Below are positions 28,252 to 35,823 of a stretch of 64,000 nucleotides of DNA, in pieces (the first letter of the stretch is position 1; each line of letters opens with the position of its first letter). The stretch is from an uncultured Eubacterium sp. (lineage in GTDB: Bacteria > Bacillota > Clostridia > Lachnospirales > Lachnospiraceae). The notes beneath the pieces are model-generated. The model was not told the DNA's origin. It did no database searches and was given only the letters and a program-made list of their open reading frames with translations. Where the stretch lies: the NCBI RefSeq assembly GCF_937958975.1, contig NZ_CALGRE010000045.1, positions 124,001 through 188,000 of the forward strand, read 5' to 3'. The position numbers and the translations under genes are program-made.

Positions 28252-30125
28252 AAAAGAGAGTCTCCATAGGTTCTAAATTATACATAGCATTAATGTTTTT
28301 ATTTTTTTATCTTCCGATATTTGTGACGATGTTCTTTTCATTTAATTCCTCAAAGTCATTGACAAGTTTTGCAGGTTTTTCTCTTAGATGGTATAAAAAA
28401 CTTCTAACGGATACAAATATTATTTCGGCGGTTTATGTCTCTATCAGTATAGCTGTGATTGCAACCATTATTTCAACGATTCTCGGAACAATTACGGCAA
28501 TTGGATTGTCAAAGAGCAAGAGAGTTTTACGGGAATGGATTTTGAATGTGAATAATATGCCAATTATGAATCCGGAAATCGTTACCGCTATTGGAATGAT
28601 GATTTTATTTACTTCTGCAAGAATGGAGCGGGGGTATATTACGATGCTTCTGGCACATATTGCTTTTTGTACACCGTATGTGATTGTGAGTGTTTATCCG
28701 AAGGTTAGGAGTATGAATCATAACCTGGCGGACGTTGCAATGGATTTAGGTGCAACACCATTTCAGGCGCTTACAAAGGTTATTATTCCAATGCTAAAGC
28801 CCGGAATTTATGCAGGAATGCTGTTGGCGTTTACAATGTCTATCGATGACTTTGTTATTTCATATTTTGTAACAGGAAATGGAATATCTAATATTTCGAT
28901 TGTGGTATATAACATGACAAAGAGAACAAATCCTACAATCAATGCCCTGTCAACAATTTTGATATTGGTTGTAGTAGTAGTTTTGGTTGTTGTCAATGTA
29001 ATTCCTGCGATTGTGAAAAAGCATAAGGGCAAACGTGTTGAATTAGCGGATGCGGGGAATGGAATCTTTAAAAAGGTAGTCGGAATTACGGCAATAATTG
29101 CGATGATAGCCGTTGCAACATTCTGCGTGGCAAAATTTACTTCTATAAGCAGTAAACCGATACTTCGAGTATTTAATAGCGGAGAATATATTGATACAGA
29201 ATTGGTAGACAGGTTTGAAAAAGAAAATGATTGTGAAGTGGTTTACGAGACATTTGATTCGAACGAGTCTATGTATACAAAAATTCAGAGCGGTTCGGAA
29301 TACGATATTGTGGTACCATCAGATTATACAATTGAGAGACTGATAAAAGAAGATTATTTGCAGGAAATAAACTGGGATTTAATAACAAATAAGGATAAGA
29401 TTGTGCCGTCTTTGCTTCAGAATAATTTTGATAAAGGAAGCCGATATGCAGTACCTTATTACTGGGGAACTGTCGGAATTGTCTATGATAAGAGAAAGGT
29501 GGCAAAAGAGGATTTGTCGCAGGGATGGGAAATTCTTAGAAATAAAAAATATAAGGGCAAAATATATATGTATGATTCCGAGAGGGATTCACTTATGGTT
29601 GCTCTAAAGGCTCTGGGATATTCTATGAATACAGACAATAAATCCGAATTAAATCAGGCATATACCTGGCTGGTAGAGCAGCAGAAGACAATGGCACCGG
29701 TGTATGTCGGAGATGACGTTATGGATAATATGATTTCCGGAAATAAGGAGATGGCAGTCGTTTATTCCGGGGATGGAGCTTATATTATTTCTGAAAATGA
29801 AGATATGGGATTTTTTGTTCCGGAACAGGGAAGCAATGTATGGATAGATGGAATGGTAATTACCAGGCATTGTGAAAATACAGAGCTTGCTCATAAGTTT
29901 ATTGATTTCTTTTTACAGAGAGATGTGGCAATACAAAATACAGAATATATTGGTTACGACAGTGCGGTGCAGTCAGTATATGAATATTTTAGAGATGAAG
30001 AGTATAAGGGGAATCCGGGATGTGCACCGGATACCACAAATAAGAAAAATGAAGAGTTTAAAGATAGAGAGCAGGAAATAAAAGAGTATTGTGCAAGTTT
30101 ATGGACAAAAGTAAAATCCCATTAG
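28248..30125 (+). CDS. potCD: Fused polyamine permease/substrate-binding protein (PotC-PotD)
   Basis: The 625-aa protein joins two normal components. Residues 1-~258 are PotC, with six membrane segments and an EAA-like loop (LADVAMDLGATPFQALTKVIIP). A further hydrophobic helix (~275-297, VVGITAIIAMIAVATFCVAKF) leads to a PotD-type solute-binding domain (~303-625; VFNSGEYIDTELVDRFEKE, YDIVVPSDYTIERLI, VPYYWGTVGIVYDK, WIDGMVITRHCEN). No lipoprotein signal is present because the domain is tethered by the membrane helix. The fusion ensures a 1:1 link of receptor and channel. It starts inside the potB stop. Confidence 0.92.
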   Translation: MKKRVSIGSKLYIALMFLFFYLPIFVTMFFSFNSSKSLTSFAGFSLRWYKKLLTDTNIISAVYVSISIAVIATIISTILGTITAIGLSKSKRVLREWILNVNNMPIMNPEIVTAIGMMILFTSARMERGYITMLLAHIAFCTPYVIVSVYPKVRSMNHNLADVAMDLGATPFQALTKVIIPMLKPGIYAGMLLAFTMSIDDFVISYFVTGNGISNISIVVYNMTKRTNPTINALSTILILVVVVVLVVVNVIPAIVKKHKGKRVELADAGNGIFKKVVGITAIIAMIAVATFCVAKFTSISSKPILRVFNSGEYIDTELVDRFEKENDCEVVYETFDSNESMYTKIQSGSEYDIVVPSDYTIERLIKEDYLQEINWDLITNKDKIVPSLLQNNFDKGSRYAVPYYWGTVGIVYDKRKVAKEDLSQGWEILRNKKYKGKIYMYDSERDSLMVALKALGYSMNTDNKSELNQAYTWLVEQQKTMAPVYVGDDVMDNMISGNKEMAVVYSGDGAYIISENEDMGFFVPEQGSNVWIDGMVITRHCENTELAHKFIDFFLQRDVAIQNTEYIGYDSAVQSVYEYFRDEEYKGNPGCAPDTTNKKNEEFKDREQEIKEYCASLWTKVKSH

Positions 30126-30192
30126 CTATTATAATTTTAACAAATATTAATAATTGTAAAAAAAACGTAAGAAATTCTTAATAAAAAATCAC

Positions 30193-30221
30193 TTGTAATT
30201 CATATATGCAAGTTGTATACT
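30193..30221 (+). promoter_or_regulatory. dltA: Promoter of the dlt operon
   Basis: TTGTAA at 30193-30198 and TATACT at 30216-30221, spacing 17, giving a ~110-base 5' leader. The leader (30241-30288) can fold: ACAATTCCATCA pairs with TGATGG and, outside it, AATTGT. Confidence 0.65.
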
Positions 30222-30338
30222 TTGTATTAGTCAAAACGACACAATTCCATCACATTAACATCAAAATGTTTGATGGATACAAAATTGTTACAAGTTCACA
30301 ATATAATTACAAAATATTTTTTACAAAGGTAAAAAGGT

Positions 30339-31871
30339 ATGAACGTATTAGAAGAGATTAAGAATTTTGCGCTGACAGATGAAGACAGGATTGCTATTCA
30401 TAGTGGCGATACCTGTCTTTCCTATGGTCAGTTAAATAGTTATTCAGACCGGCTGGCTGCATGGATTTACAGGAATTATGGAGACAGTAAAATACCGGTT
30501 GTGGTTTATGGTCATAAGAATCCATATATGATTGTTTGTTTTCTGGCATGTGTGAAAGCAGGAAAAGCGTATTGCCCACAGGATATTTCTATACCCGATT
30601 CGAGAGTGATTGACACAGTAGAATGTGTGGAGCCTGAAATAATATTCCAGGTTGAAGGAGATATCGTCCTGGAAAATCAAAATGTAATTAACCTTTCACA
30701 GGTAAAAGAAATTATTGAAAAAGAGAAGGAAGCAGTGGATGCTTCTGTGTGCGTAAAGCCTGAGGATACATATTATATTATATTTACGTCGGGCAGCACA
30801 GGAAAACCGAAAGGTGTACAGATAACATTTGATTGTCTGAACAATTATCTGGACTGGTCTGTAACACTTGGAAGTACAAGAAGCGAAAAAATTGGAAAGA
30901 ATTTTGGAAATCAGGCACCATTTTCTTTTGATTTATCTGTAATGGATTTATATACATGTCTGGCATGTGGAGGAACATTGCATACAATGACAAAGAAAAT
31001 GCAGGAAGATTATGGCGCAATGTTTGAGCATTTTGAAAATGCAGATATGAATATATGGGTATCGACACCGTCGTTTGCCGATATGTGTCTTGCGGACAAA
31101 AAGTTTTGTAGTGATATGATGCCAAATTTAGAAATGTTTCTATTTTGTGGTGAGGTGCTGACTACATCTACAGTAAAAAAACTGCATGAGAGGTTTCCAA
31201 GTGCGAAAGTAATTAATACTTATGGACCGACGGAATCTACTGTCGCTGTGTCTGATGTGTTGATAACATCTAAGCTTTTAGAGTCGACTATGATAAAGGG
31301 GAAGTCTTTGCCGGTAGGACATGAGAAAAAAGGCACATGGTTAGAAATTCATGATGAAAATGGTAATTGCCTTTCTGAGGGTGAACAGGGAGAAATTATT
31401 ATTATCGGGAATACCGTAAGCACAGGTTATTATCAAAGGGAAGACCTGACAAAGAAAGCATTTTTTGAATGTGAAAGAGAAGGCAGAACATATCGTGCAT
31501 ATCACACGGGAGATGCCGGATATAAAATAGATGGACAACTATATTATAATGGAAGAATTGATTTACAGGTAAAATTAAACGGATATAGAATTGAAGTGGA
31601 AGACATAGAAAATAACATGCTGAGACTGCCACAGATTCATCATGCGGTTGTTATGCCAAATATGAAGGAAGGTAAGGTGAGAAGCCTGACTGCTTTTGTG
31701 ACAGGAGACCTTGACGGTAAGACACCTCAGGAATTTGGAAGGAAAGTCAAAAAGCAGTTGAAGGATATTCTGCCGACGTATATGATTCCCAAAAAAGTAA
31801 AATATATCGAAGAAATTCCGATGAATCATAACGGTAAAGCTGACCGTAAGTTTCTGGGAGGGTTATTATAA
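30339..31871 (+). CDS. dltA: D-alanine--[D-alanyl carrier protein] ligase
   Basis: Activates D-alanine as adenylate and loads it on DltC. The 510-aa adenylation protein has the TSGSTGKPKGVQ loop, TYGPTESTVAVSDV, the YRAYHTGDAGYKIDGQLYYNGRIDLQVKLNGYRIE region and the C-terminal NHNGKADRK lysine. It is followed immediately by dltB (stop and start overlap) and the other dlt genes, which separates it from NRPS adenylation domains. Confidence 0.94.
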   Translation: MNVLEEIKNFALTDEDRIAIHSGDTCLSYGQLNSYSDRLAAWIYRNYGDSKIPVVVYGHKNPYMIVCFLACVKAGKAYCPQDISIPDSRVIDTVECVEPEIIFQVEGDIVLENQNVINLSQVKEIIEKEKEAVDASVCVKPEDTYYIIFTSGSTGKPKGVQITFDCLNNYLDWSVTLGSTRSEKIGKNFGNQAPFSFDLSVMDLYTCLACGGTLHTMTKKMQEDYGAMFEHFENADMNIWVSTPSFADMCLADKKFCSDMMPNLEMFLFCGEVLTTSTVKKLHERFPSAKVINTYGPTESTVAVSDVLITSKLLESTMIKGKSLPVGHEKKGTWLEIHDENGNCLSEGEQGEIIIIGNTVSTGYYQREDLTKKAFFECEREGRTYRAYHTGDAGYKIDGQLYYNGRIDLQVKLNGYRIEVEDIENNMLRLPQIHHAVVMPNMKEGKVRSLTAFVTGDLDGKTPQEFGRKVKKQLKDILPTYMIPKKVKYIEEIPMNHNGKADRKFLGGLL

Positions 31872-33016
31872 TGAGTTTTTATTCAGGAGAATATTTCTTT
31901 CTTGTTCTAATACTGGTTCTTGTCGGAGCATTGATACTCGGATTATTAGAAAAACCGATGAAATGGTATAACATAGCTGTTTCGATATTATTTATTGTGT
32001 TGGTTTTAGAAGGAACTCCGTCAGCATTGATATATTTTTGCGTTTATTTTTTGATGGAATTGCTGTTGGTGAAATTGTATGAACAATTAAGAAAAAAAGG
32101 CAGAAAGTTATGGATATACAGATTGTTTGTTTTCCTGACAATATTGCCATTAATATTATGTAAACTATGTGAATTGAATACATTTAGTCAGATGGGATGG
32201 TTTCAGTTTATTGGAATATCATATCTTACATTTAGAGTTGTTCAGATTATCATAGAAATTTATGATGGAGTCATTGAGAGTGTATCTGTTACTGAGTTTA
32301 CCGGATTTCTTATTTTCTTTCCCACATTTAGTTGTGGACCGATAGACAGAAGCAGAAGATTTGAGAGTGATTTTACAAAGACCTATAAGAGAAGTGAATA
32401 TTTAGAGCTGTTTGGAATAGGTCTTGAAAAAATGATATGGGGATTGCTCTATAAATTTGTTTTAGCGGAATTGGGTTACAAGGTGATGATGTTAGTGACA
32501 GAGCCTACATTACTCAATGAAATTGCCTATGCCTATACATATGGAATCTATATGTTCTTTGATTTTGCAGGATATAGCCTTATGGCAGTAGGAACAGGTT
32601 ATATGCTCGGTATTAAAGTGCCTGACAATTTTAATAAACCGTTTCTCAGCAAGGATATGAAAGATTTCTGGGCGAGATGGCATATTACTTTATCAGAGTG
32701 GTTTAGAGATTTCATATTTACCAGGTTTGTTATGGCTTCGATGAAAAAGAAGCGTTTTCCTACCCGGCTTACAACGGCATCTGTAGGTTTTATTATCAAT
32801 ATGCTCGTTATGGGCGTATGGCACGGGCTTGGAACCTGCTATATTTTATATGGATTATATCATGGAGTGCTTTTGGCACTGACAGAAATATACCAGAAGA
32901 AATCTAAGTTTTATAAGAGAAATAAAAAGAAAAAGTGGTATGGTGTCCTATCATGGGCAGTTACAATGAATTTAGTCATGTTTGGATTTTTGATATTTTC
33001 GGGACATATTATTTAG
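31871..33016 (+). CDS. dltB: D-alanyl transfer protein DltB (MBOAT)
   Basis: Membrane-bound O-acyltransferase that passes D-alanine across the membrane toward teichoic acid. The 381-aa protein has about ten membrane segments, the SCGPIDRSRRF cytosolic segment, KDFWARWHITLSEWFRDF and the MBOAT histidine in GVWHGLG (His318). Overlaps dltA by one base. Confidence 0.94.
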   Translation: MSFYSGEYFFLVLILVLVGALILGLLEKPMKWYNIAVSILFIVLVLEGTPSALIYFCVYFLMELLLVKLYEQLRKKGRKLWIYRLFVFLTILPLILCKLCELNTFSQMGWFQFIGISYLTFRVVQIIIEIYDGVIESVSVTEFTGFLIFFPTFSCGPIDRSRRFESDFTKTYKRSEYLELFGIGLEKMIWGLLYKFVLAELGYKVMMLVTEPTLLNEIAYAYTYGIYMFFDFAGYSLMAVGTGYMLGIKVPDNFNKPFLSKDMKDFWARWHITLSEWFRDFIFTRFVMASMKKKRFPTRLTTASVGFIINMLVMGVWHGLGTCYILYGLYHGVLLALTEIYQKKSKFYKRNKKKKWYGVLSWAVTMNLVMFGFLIFSGHII

Positions 33017-33055
33017 TGGGGAACCGGAAATTAAAAATAATTGGAGGTGAATAAG

Positions 33056-33292
33056 ATGGAAGAGAAAGTTTTAGATTTATTAGAAGAAGTGTGTGAGGAT
33101 GATGTAGTGAGAGAGGATTTAGATATGGACTTATTCGAAGAAGATATCTTAGATTCCTTAGGTTTTGCTGAGTTATTGACAATGATAGAAGATGAGTTAG
33201 GTGTCATCATTGCTCCTTCTGAGGTAGTAAGAGAGCAGGTAAATACTGCCAATAAGATTATTGCGCTGGTAAAAGAGAAGAGTGAGAATTAA
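33056..33292 (+). CDS. dltC: D-alanyl carrier protein
   Basis: 78-aa carrier with the phosphopantetheine site D-S-L-G-F (Ser34) and acidic helices. ATG 33056 is chosen because GGAGGTG lies 5-11 bases before it; a TTG at 33041 overlaps that ribosome site. Placed between dltB and dltD as usual. Confidence 0.93.
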   Translation: MEEKVLDLLEEVCEDDVVREDLDMDLFEEDILDSLGFAELLTMIEDELGVIIAPSEVVREQVNTANKIIALVKEKSEN

Positions 33293-33318
33293 AGTGTGTA
33301 ATACAGAGGTGAAATTTA

Positions 33319-34488
33319 ATGAAAAACATTAAGGCAATAGGAATAGCTTTCCTTATGTTTATCATGACTGTTGCTGTGATAAAGATTACTATAAATCGAG
33401 GCATGCCGGAATATAGTACAAGGTATGGTACATGGGTCAGTGCTTCTAAGTTTGGCTGTAATTCCGGAATGAGAGAGTTGTTAGATAATGATGGCATTGT
33501 TACAGTGTTTGGTTCCTCAGAATTGAGACATTGTCAAAAATCAGGATTTCATGGGGATACTATTTATAAGAGTACAGATATGAAACCGGTATTTATTGGA
33601 AAAGGTGGTTACCAGAGCCTGAATCATGCAATTACTTTGGGGTCGCTTGGTGATAAATTGAAAAATAAAAAAGTCGTCCTCAGTGTCTCTCCGCAATGGT
33701 TTAAGCCGAATGGAGTAAAAAAGGAGGCCTTTGGTGCCTCATATTCTGAAACGAATATGATTGCGTTTTTAAAAAACAAGGATATTCGTGATGAGACAAA
33801 ACAATATGTCCTTGACAGAATACAAACGTTGACAGATGAAAACCCTGTCATGTGGAATCGTGTTCAGGATGATGTAAAGTGGTATCTGAAGAATGAAGGA
33901 AATTTATTTGATAAGATGAGAAAGGGAATCCACAGTTTTCTTGCCAAAGATAAGGCAGAGACAAAACTCTTTTTAGCATCTGTTTCAAAAGGATTCTATC
34001 AGTGTAAGGATGACGAAGAAAAAAAGGAGATAGACTGGAAGAAGCTCTATAAAAAGGCCGATAAGAAGGGGCGTAAAAAGACAGGAAATAATAAATATGG
34101 CATGCTCGATAAGGTATATAACAGAAGATATAAAAAAAGAATCGAGAATAATGATATCTGTGATTTAAAGTATTCTCCCGAATCCATTGAGTTTCAGGAC
34201 TTACAATGCTTTTTGGATATTTGTAAACAGGAAAATATTGAAGTGTTGATGATAATGCTTCCGCTAAATGGAAGATGGAGTGATTATGCAAATTACCCGA
34301 CAGAAAGAAGAGAAAAAATTTATGGCAGGGTGAAAGCAATTGCGGAAAGAAATAGCATACAGTTGGCAGATTTGACACATTTAGAATATAAAGATTATAT
34401 ATTTGAGGATGATAGTCATTTGGCATTGAAAGGGCTGGTAAGTTTTAATGAACAGATTTACAACTTTTATAAACAAAGTAAAAAATAG
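33319..34488 (+). CDS. dltD: D-alanyl transfer protein DltD
   Basis: SGNH-like membrane-anchored protein that completes D-alanylation of lipoteichoic acid. The 389-aa sequence has one N-terminal membrane helix (AIGIAFLMFIMTVAVIKIT), the catalytic block FGSSELRH (Ser66/67), SVSPQWF and the distal DDSHLALKG Asp/His. A Lys/Arg-rich insert around residues 230-280 (KKADKKGRKKTGNNK) is longer than I would expect. Its 3' end overlaps dltX. Confidence 0.92.
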   Translation: MKNIKAIGIAFLMFIMTVAVIKITINRGMPEYSTRYGTWVSASKFGCNSGMRELLDNDGIVTVFGSSELRHCQKSGFHGDTIYKSTDMKPVFIGKGGYQSLNHAITLGSLGDKLKNKKVVLSVSPQWFKPNGVKKEAFGASYSETNMIAFLKNKDIRDETKQYVLDRIQTLTDENPVMWNRVQDDVKWYLKNEGNLFDKMRKGIHSFLAKDKAETKLFLASVSKGFYQCKDDEEKKEIDWKKLYKKADKKGRKKTGNNKYGMLDKVYNRRYKKRIENNDICDLKYSPESIEFQDLQCFLDICKQENIEVLMIMLPLNGRWSDYANYPTERREKIYGRVKAIAERNSIQLADLTHLEYKDYIFEDDSHLALKGLVSFNEQIYNFYKQSKK

Positions 34489-34609
34489 TGAAAAGGCAAG
34501 GTTTGTGTGTAAGGTGCTTGTAATATATGTTGTTCTAATGATGGTTTGGGGATATTATATTATCTCAAAGGATGCAGCAGCGCCTGTATTTATATACGAA
34601 GAATTTTAA
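34448..34609 (+). CDS. dltX: DltX-like small membrane protein
   Basis: A 53-residue frame (different frame from dltD, overlapping its last 41 bases) starts MNRFTTFINKV, has one membrane helix (FVCKVLVIYVVLMMVWGYYII) and ends APVFIYEEF at the stop. DltX proteins of Firmicutes are ~50-aa single-span peptides with a C-terminal FIY-x-x-F motif, where the Tyr is the reported D-alanyl acceptor in the transfer chain. The match of size, topology and last six residues is convincing. In Bacilli dltX is usually first in the operon; here it is last. The ribosome site is weak (GGTAAG), consistent with coupling to dltD. Confidence 0.88.
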   Translation: MNRFTTFINKVKNSEKARFVCKVLVIYVVLMMVWGYYIISKDAAAPVFIYEEF

Positions 34610-34705
34610 AGATATAATTTATGTGTCAGGTCTGGTATTTTTTTATTTCATTTCTTTTAAAATATTAACATTTGGAGTATACTAATTTCCGTGAGGAGAA
34701 ATAAT

Positions 34706-35290
34706 ATGGACAAGAATTTTTGGCACGAGTATTTTTCTATTCCAAACTTAATGGGATATTTTAGAATTTTTTTAGTTTTTGTATATATGGTGTTGTTTTA
34801 CCGGTCATTGTCGGGCGCACCTTACTGGCCGGTAATTATAACAATTGTTATCTCAGGGCTGACAGACTTTTTTGATGGAAAGATTGCAAGAAAGTTCAAT
34901 ATGATAACAGAGTGGGGAAAAGTGTTAGACCCGATTGCAGATAAGATAACGATTGGAGCGATTATCTTAAGCCTGTGTTTTAAATATAGGATTATAATTG
35001 CAATGGCTGTTTTATATATTGTAAAAGAAGGGTTTATGGCAATTGCAGGAATGGTGTCTATAAAGAGAGGGCATAAAGTTGAAGGCGCCATGTGGTATGG
35101 AAAGGTATGCACTTTTGGTACCTATATTATCTTGATTTTACTACTTTTATATCCGGCTATGAATATTATAATAGTCGATATTCTTGTCGGGGTTAATATG
35201 GTGATTATGCTATTTACTTTTATAAATTATATTTTGTATTATGGCAGGGTAATAAAAGGATTAAGTAAAAATATGGAAAGTTTGTCTTGA
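34706..35290 (+). CDS. pgsA: CDP-alcohol phosphatidyltransferase (PgsA-like)
   Basis: 194-aa integral membrane enzyme with the full CDP-alcohol motif D-F-F-D-G-K-I-A-R-x8-G-x3-D-x3-D (DFFDGKIARKF...GKVLDPIAD). Probably makes phosphatidylglycerolphosphate from CDP-diacylglycerol, though cardiolipin synthase of this fold is not excluded. ATG 34706 is used because a GTG at 34691 overlaps the GAGGAG ribosome site. Position after dlt genes fits envelope biogenesis. Confidence 0.88.
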   Translation: MDKNFWHEYFSIPNLMGYFRIFLVFVYMVLFYRSLSGAPYWPVIITIVISGLTDFFDGKIARKFNMITEWGKVLDPIADKITIGAIILSLCFKYRIIIAMAVLYIVKEGFMAIAGMVSIKRGHKVEGAMWYGKVCTFGTYIILILLLLYPAMNIIIVDILVGVNMVIMLFTFINYILYYGRVIKGLSKNMESLS

Positions 35291-35315
35291 CAAAAATATA
35301 ATAATAGTTTAGAAT
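35287..35315 (+). promoter_or_regulatory. Promoter of the tRNA-Phe/tRNA-Gly unit
   Basis: TTGACA at 35287-35292, 17-base spacer, TAGAAT at 35310-35315; the -35 overlaps the pgsA stop. Confidence 0.8.
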
Positions 35316-35343
35316 CGACAGTGCGTGATGCGAGGTATCATGA

Positions 35344-35416
<73 letters not shown>

Positions 35417-35424
35417 GTTATTAT

Positions 35425-35495
35425 GCGGGTGTAGTTCAGTGGTAGAACACCAGCCTTCCAAGCTGGATATGTGGGTTCGATTCCCATCACCCGCT
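35425..35495 (+). tRNA. tRNA-Gly (anticodon TCC)
   Basis: 71 nt. Acceptor GCGGGTG pairs with CACCCGC; anticodon stem CCAGC/GCTGG with loop CTTCCAA giving TCC; T arm GTGGGTTCGATTCCCAT. CCA not encoded. Eight bases after tRNA-Phe. Confidence 0.97.
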
Positions 35496-35526
35496 TTTTG
35501 TTTGCTATAGAGTCATGCAAAAATAG

Positions 35527-35577
35527 AAAAGAAGCATTATTGTGTGAGTTTACTCACAAAGATAATGCTTCTTTTTT
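35527..35577 (+). terminator. Rho-independent terminator after tRNA-Gly
   Basis: AGAAGCATTAT...GTGAG / CTCAC...ATAATGCTTCT with TTTA loop, followed by a run of T's at 35572-35577. Confidence 0.88.
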
Positions 35578-35823
35578 ATTTTTATGTGGCGAATAGCCAC
35601 ACCGAGATGTAGCACGAGAAGTGCGGAATCGAGGTGCGTGACTGTTTTAATAAATTGTTTTAGTAAAAATGCTATACCATTTCAAAGTATTTCGTGAAAT
35701 ATGATAATTGATATAGGAAAAGTGATAAATTATAATAATAGAAAAGGGGACGGATTGTTGTATTTGAAAGATATTGAATAATTTTTAGCATATAATCGGA
35801 AGTTATATGAAAAGGAGGTAAAA
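35578..35823 (+). other. Intergenic region with GC-rich double-hairpin block
   Basis: No gene seen. Bases 35585-35641 are GC-richer than surroundings and hold two small hairpins, TGTGGC-GAATA-GCCACA (35585-35601) and GCAC-GAGAA-GTGC (35612-35624). The rest is AT-rich and contains the promoter region and AAAGGAGG ribosome site of the next gene. Confidence 0.6.

Noticed and set aside
30339..31871. Adenylation gene of a nonribosomal peptide synthetase
   Set aside because: It is followed by dltB, dltC, dltD and dltX; motifs match D-alanine activation.
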